Source: Ridgeia piscesae
Lineage: Eukaryota; Annelida; Polychaeta; Sabellida; Siboglinidae
Reading direction: 5' to 3'
Length of the DNA: 64,000 nt
Assembly: GCA_025642075.2 (NCBI GenBank)
Contig: JAODUO010001674.1
Span: forward strand, 7,501 to 71,500
This document shows, piece by piece, positions 61,314-64,000 of this stretch. Under the pieces are notes generated by a model. The model did not search any database. It saw only the letters and a program-made list of their open reading frames with translations, and was not told where the DNA came from. Made by a program: the position numbers and the translations under genes. Position 1 is the stretch's first letter; each line of letters begins with the position of its first letter.

Positions 61314-61350
61314 CAATGCACTCACCAACAAAATATCATATAGCATTGTG

Positions 61351-61527
61351 TCGGTGGTGGTGGTGGTAGTGGTGGTGGTAGTAGTGGTGGTGGTGGTAGT
61401 GGTAGTGGTAGTGGTAGTGGTAGTGGTAGTGGTAGTGGTAGTGGTAGTGGTAGTGGTAGTGGTAGTGGTAGTGGTAGTGGTAGTGGTAGTGGTAGTGGTA
61501 GTAGTAGTAGTAGTAGTAGTAGTAGTA
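61351..61527 (+). repeat. (GGTAGT)n / (GGT)n / (AGT)n array
   Basis: A hexanucleotide GGTAGT core flanked by GGT and AGT trinucleotide runs. All frames are open, giving poly-Val and poly-Thr ORFs that are not genes. Confidence 0.97.
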
Positions 61528-61529
61528 AA

Positions 61530-63048
61530 ACTTATGTAGCGCCTATAAAGTCCAGAATCCACGATCACAGGCTCGAAAATCAGAGGCATCACAAATCATA
61601 CGAAATAATCACGATGCGTAATCGTGAATGTGACAGGTAAGAATGGTCATTGGAGCATGAGAGCGCAGCAAGTTAAAGGTAGGAATGCGACTTCAAATAA
61701 GTAGCATACGTCTTGAGTTTTCGAAACGTGACTATAGTTTCATGATGTTATGGTGACATGGAGTTGATATCAGATATTTTGTGCAGATACAGAGAAAGCA
61801 TATAAATATTGGACTTTTAGCTTATAATAGGGTTCTGCGTATATCACAGACATGTAAAATATGTACGTTTTAGTAAGTTAAAATCACACCGCTTTGGCGA
61901 CGAAACGTGGCAGGTTATCATTAGGTTACCCACCATTAATCTCTGTTCAAACCGGCATTTAGTGCAACATTGCATGGGTCCTACCAGTAAACCACTGGTC
62001 AGTTTCATATGGGCTATAACCTTCTGGTAGTGGGCGAAAGGAAATGGTCAACGACAATGAATCACGACGCACAAGGACAGCACATCACGATGCAGATCCA
62101 GACGGTTACTCACCTTTGATGTATGTCAGCGTAGATGCGACGTTGCCAATTAAATGCCCTACCTACGTTTTGGGATAACTCGGTACGTCTATTCGACAGA
62201 CGAGGGCACGAGGTGTTTACATCACACGCGCAGGTATGTACGTCGACTTCCCTCATCGCCCAAACAACCACGCCTGGCTAGATCGCACGGCTATGACGCC
62301 GATGCGAGTTTATTGCCCTTGACAACTGAAAACTGTCGGTCGCCAGCGAGTAAGGTGGACGCGCAACGTATTACGTGCGAGCGTTCGTACGTTTGTTGAC
62401 GTTAGTCGGACGCCAGACGTTTGCGCTACGTGAGGACGCATAGACATACATAGACGTCTACACATGAGGCCCACAAGCAAGCATGTTGAATGGCAACTTT
62501 CAAGCAAACTTTCCGTCCACCTGTCAATCTTCTTTTAGCTAGTTCTACACGATGTACGTTTACATTATGCTCTACAAAACCAAAACTGTGACTGTGTATT
62601 AAGTATGACAGCTGGCATCGAGGTTGCACAAAGACACGACTGTTGTTACTTAGCCATTTCAGGAATTTTTTAATGACTTCGCCTTCATGCTTCAGTGACC
62701 TCGATAACAATCGCACGCGTTCACGCGGTAGACCACATTAACGTGTGCCTACCGTTGAAACCGTAACATCCAGGAACATATAAAGTGGATGTCCATCTTG
62801 TTTAACCCTATCATACTTCGTGTTAGGTGCCCAGTCCAATCGGCTACCATATAACTAACTCGTTCTTGAAACCTACATGACATAATACCCACATTACAAC
62901 TATGCCATCTGGGATTATCTTTGGCAAACCGAACGTACAACGCTTATATCAAAGATTGTTGGAGGCTAGAAGGCGATGACGCATCAAACCACAGAGTTGG
63001 GACCATTTAAAACCAATCATGCCCCTTTAATTGACAGCATAAACCGCA
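61530..63048. other. Intergenic, nothing recognised
   Basis: Short ORFs only. Confidence 0.5.
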
Positions 63049-63720
63049 GTGGTCTTACTTGATTGCCGTCGAAACGTGGCTTCAGCTCAGCCGCGTCGTC
63101 ACCCGTCCCTAGTCATGGCGTTTCGCGACGTTGGTCTGAGTTCGTCTCTTCAACGAACACACGTCTTTCCCCCATACCCTAACGTCTCCTCTGTGGCAAG
63201 ACTGCAACGCACGTGTGGTCGACGGGGGATTTTTACAGCCCACTTCCTACATCCCAGTTTACAATCGAACATCCTCCCATATCCAGGCAACGTCACCCGG
63301 CTTCCTCGCTTTCTTTCAGGACGATTTCACGCCGGCGAACCAGGCAGGGCTGGCAGGGACGGAAGCGCCCCGGCCGTGGACGCCAGGCCTTCGCTTCGGC
63401 GCCTCGATCGAGCGCCGAATTATAATTTTACAACGTCGCTATCGGACGGGTGATTGTAAACGAAGTAAATGGAGGCACTGATGTGACGCCGGCTGAACAG
63501 GGCCGGTTTTATTGGACCCCGTGTGTACCGGTGTCGGACAGGGGCGAGGCCACAGCGCCACGGACAAGGCCAGAGTGTTCTTCGGTCCTCGTAAACCCTT
63601 CCTCCCAGACCCGTTTTACGGCGACTGCCTCTGGATGGCGGATCTATTGTGTTCAACCTCCAATGACAACACTGTTTTTGTTACTGACGGTGCCATGGTG
63701 GTTGATTGAGACCTGTGATT
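63049..63720. other. CpG-rich stretch open in several frames
   Basis: All three plus frames and one minus frame stay open for 65-145 codons through 63100-63700 with raised CpG. Frame 63215-63481 reads PGFLAFFQDDFTPANQAG. No family is recognised. It could be a CpG island at a gene start or a GC-rich exon. Confidence 0.3.
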
Positions 63721-64000
63721 GTGACACTGCAATTCACGGACAAAGTCGTTCTGGACAATTCATCGTGGATACACAATTACACACCATCACGGATATAAAT
63801 CACACACTGAGGAAATACCGTCATGTTTGTTGTATTACACACAATTTGCTAAATCGTTATTATGAACCTTATTTAATCAATACGAAGTGATAAAGTAGCA
63901 CAGTGTGGGTAAATAGCATCCTTTTGAGAACAAAAACGAATATTTATTTAGTCCATATATTTTCTGCGAAGGAAGACATTTAATACAGACACATTTCTCA

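Noticed and set aside
61206..61592. 128-codon poly-Thr ORF and complementary poly-Val ORF
   Set aside because: Products of (GGTAGT)n and (CA)n microsatellites.

Overview
This window is animal nuclear DNA, most likely from a lophotrochozoan such as a mollusc. It is AT-rich and crowded with microsatellites, minisatellites, tRNA-derived SINEs and LINE stubs. The genes have many short exons with GT-AG introns, and none of the recognisable genes forms one long ORF. I assembled four protein-coding genes by matching splice sites, intron phases and family sequence. The organism assignment is an inference.

Layout. (1) At 12-11471 (+) lies a 12-exon DSN1-like kinetochore gene, predicted 361 aa. (2) At 11132-12323 (-) are coding exons 2-4 of DPM2, the dolichol-phosphate-mannose synthase subunit, 84 aa in total. 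Its first exon, which would carry only the ATG, lies further upstream and is unresolved (candidate near 14296). The 3' ends of DSN1 and DPM2 interleave: the last exon of each sits inside the last intron of the other. (3) At 14958-34426 (+) lies a 20-coding-exon EXD3 / Mut-7-type 3'-5' exonuclease of about 1036 aa. It has an acidic and RG-rich N-terminus, a helical Nibbler/Mut-7-like middle, a DEDDy exonuclease domain and a Mut7-C domain. One exon shows an apparent +1 frameshift. DPM2 and EXD3 appear to share a bidirectional promoter near 14.7-14.87 kb. (4) At 39762-47141 (-) lies a complete 44-aa beta-thymosin gene split into coding exons of 16, 84 and 35 nt, with a 6.6-kb first intron.

The stretches at 34.45-39.7 kb and 47.5-64 kb have no gene I can identify. 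They hold microsatellites, a fold-back element, dispersed repeats, hairpins and a few weak candidate exons.

The genes do not form a pathway: they act in kinetochore assembly, GPI/N-glycan mannose donor synthesis, small-RNA or RNA 3'-end processing, and actin monomer buffering. The most distinctive structural theme is that several minisatellites lie directly against splice sites. Examples are an 18-bp and a 32-bp array ending at DSN1 acceptors, a 17-bp array made of branch-point-like units before thymosin exon 2, and a GGTG/GGAT array beginning just after an EXD3 donor.
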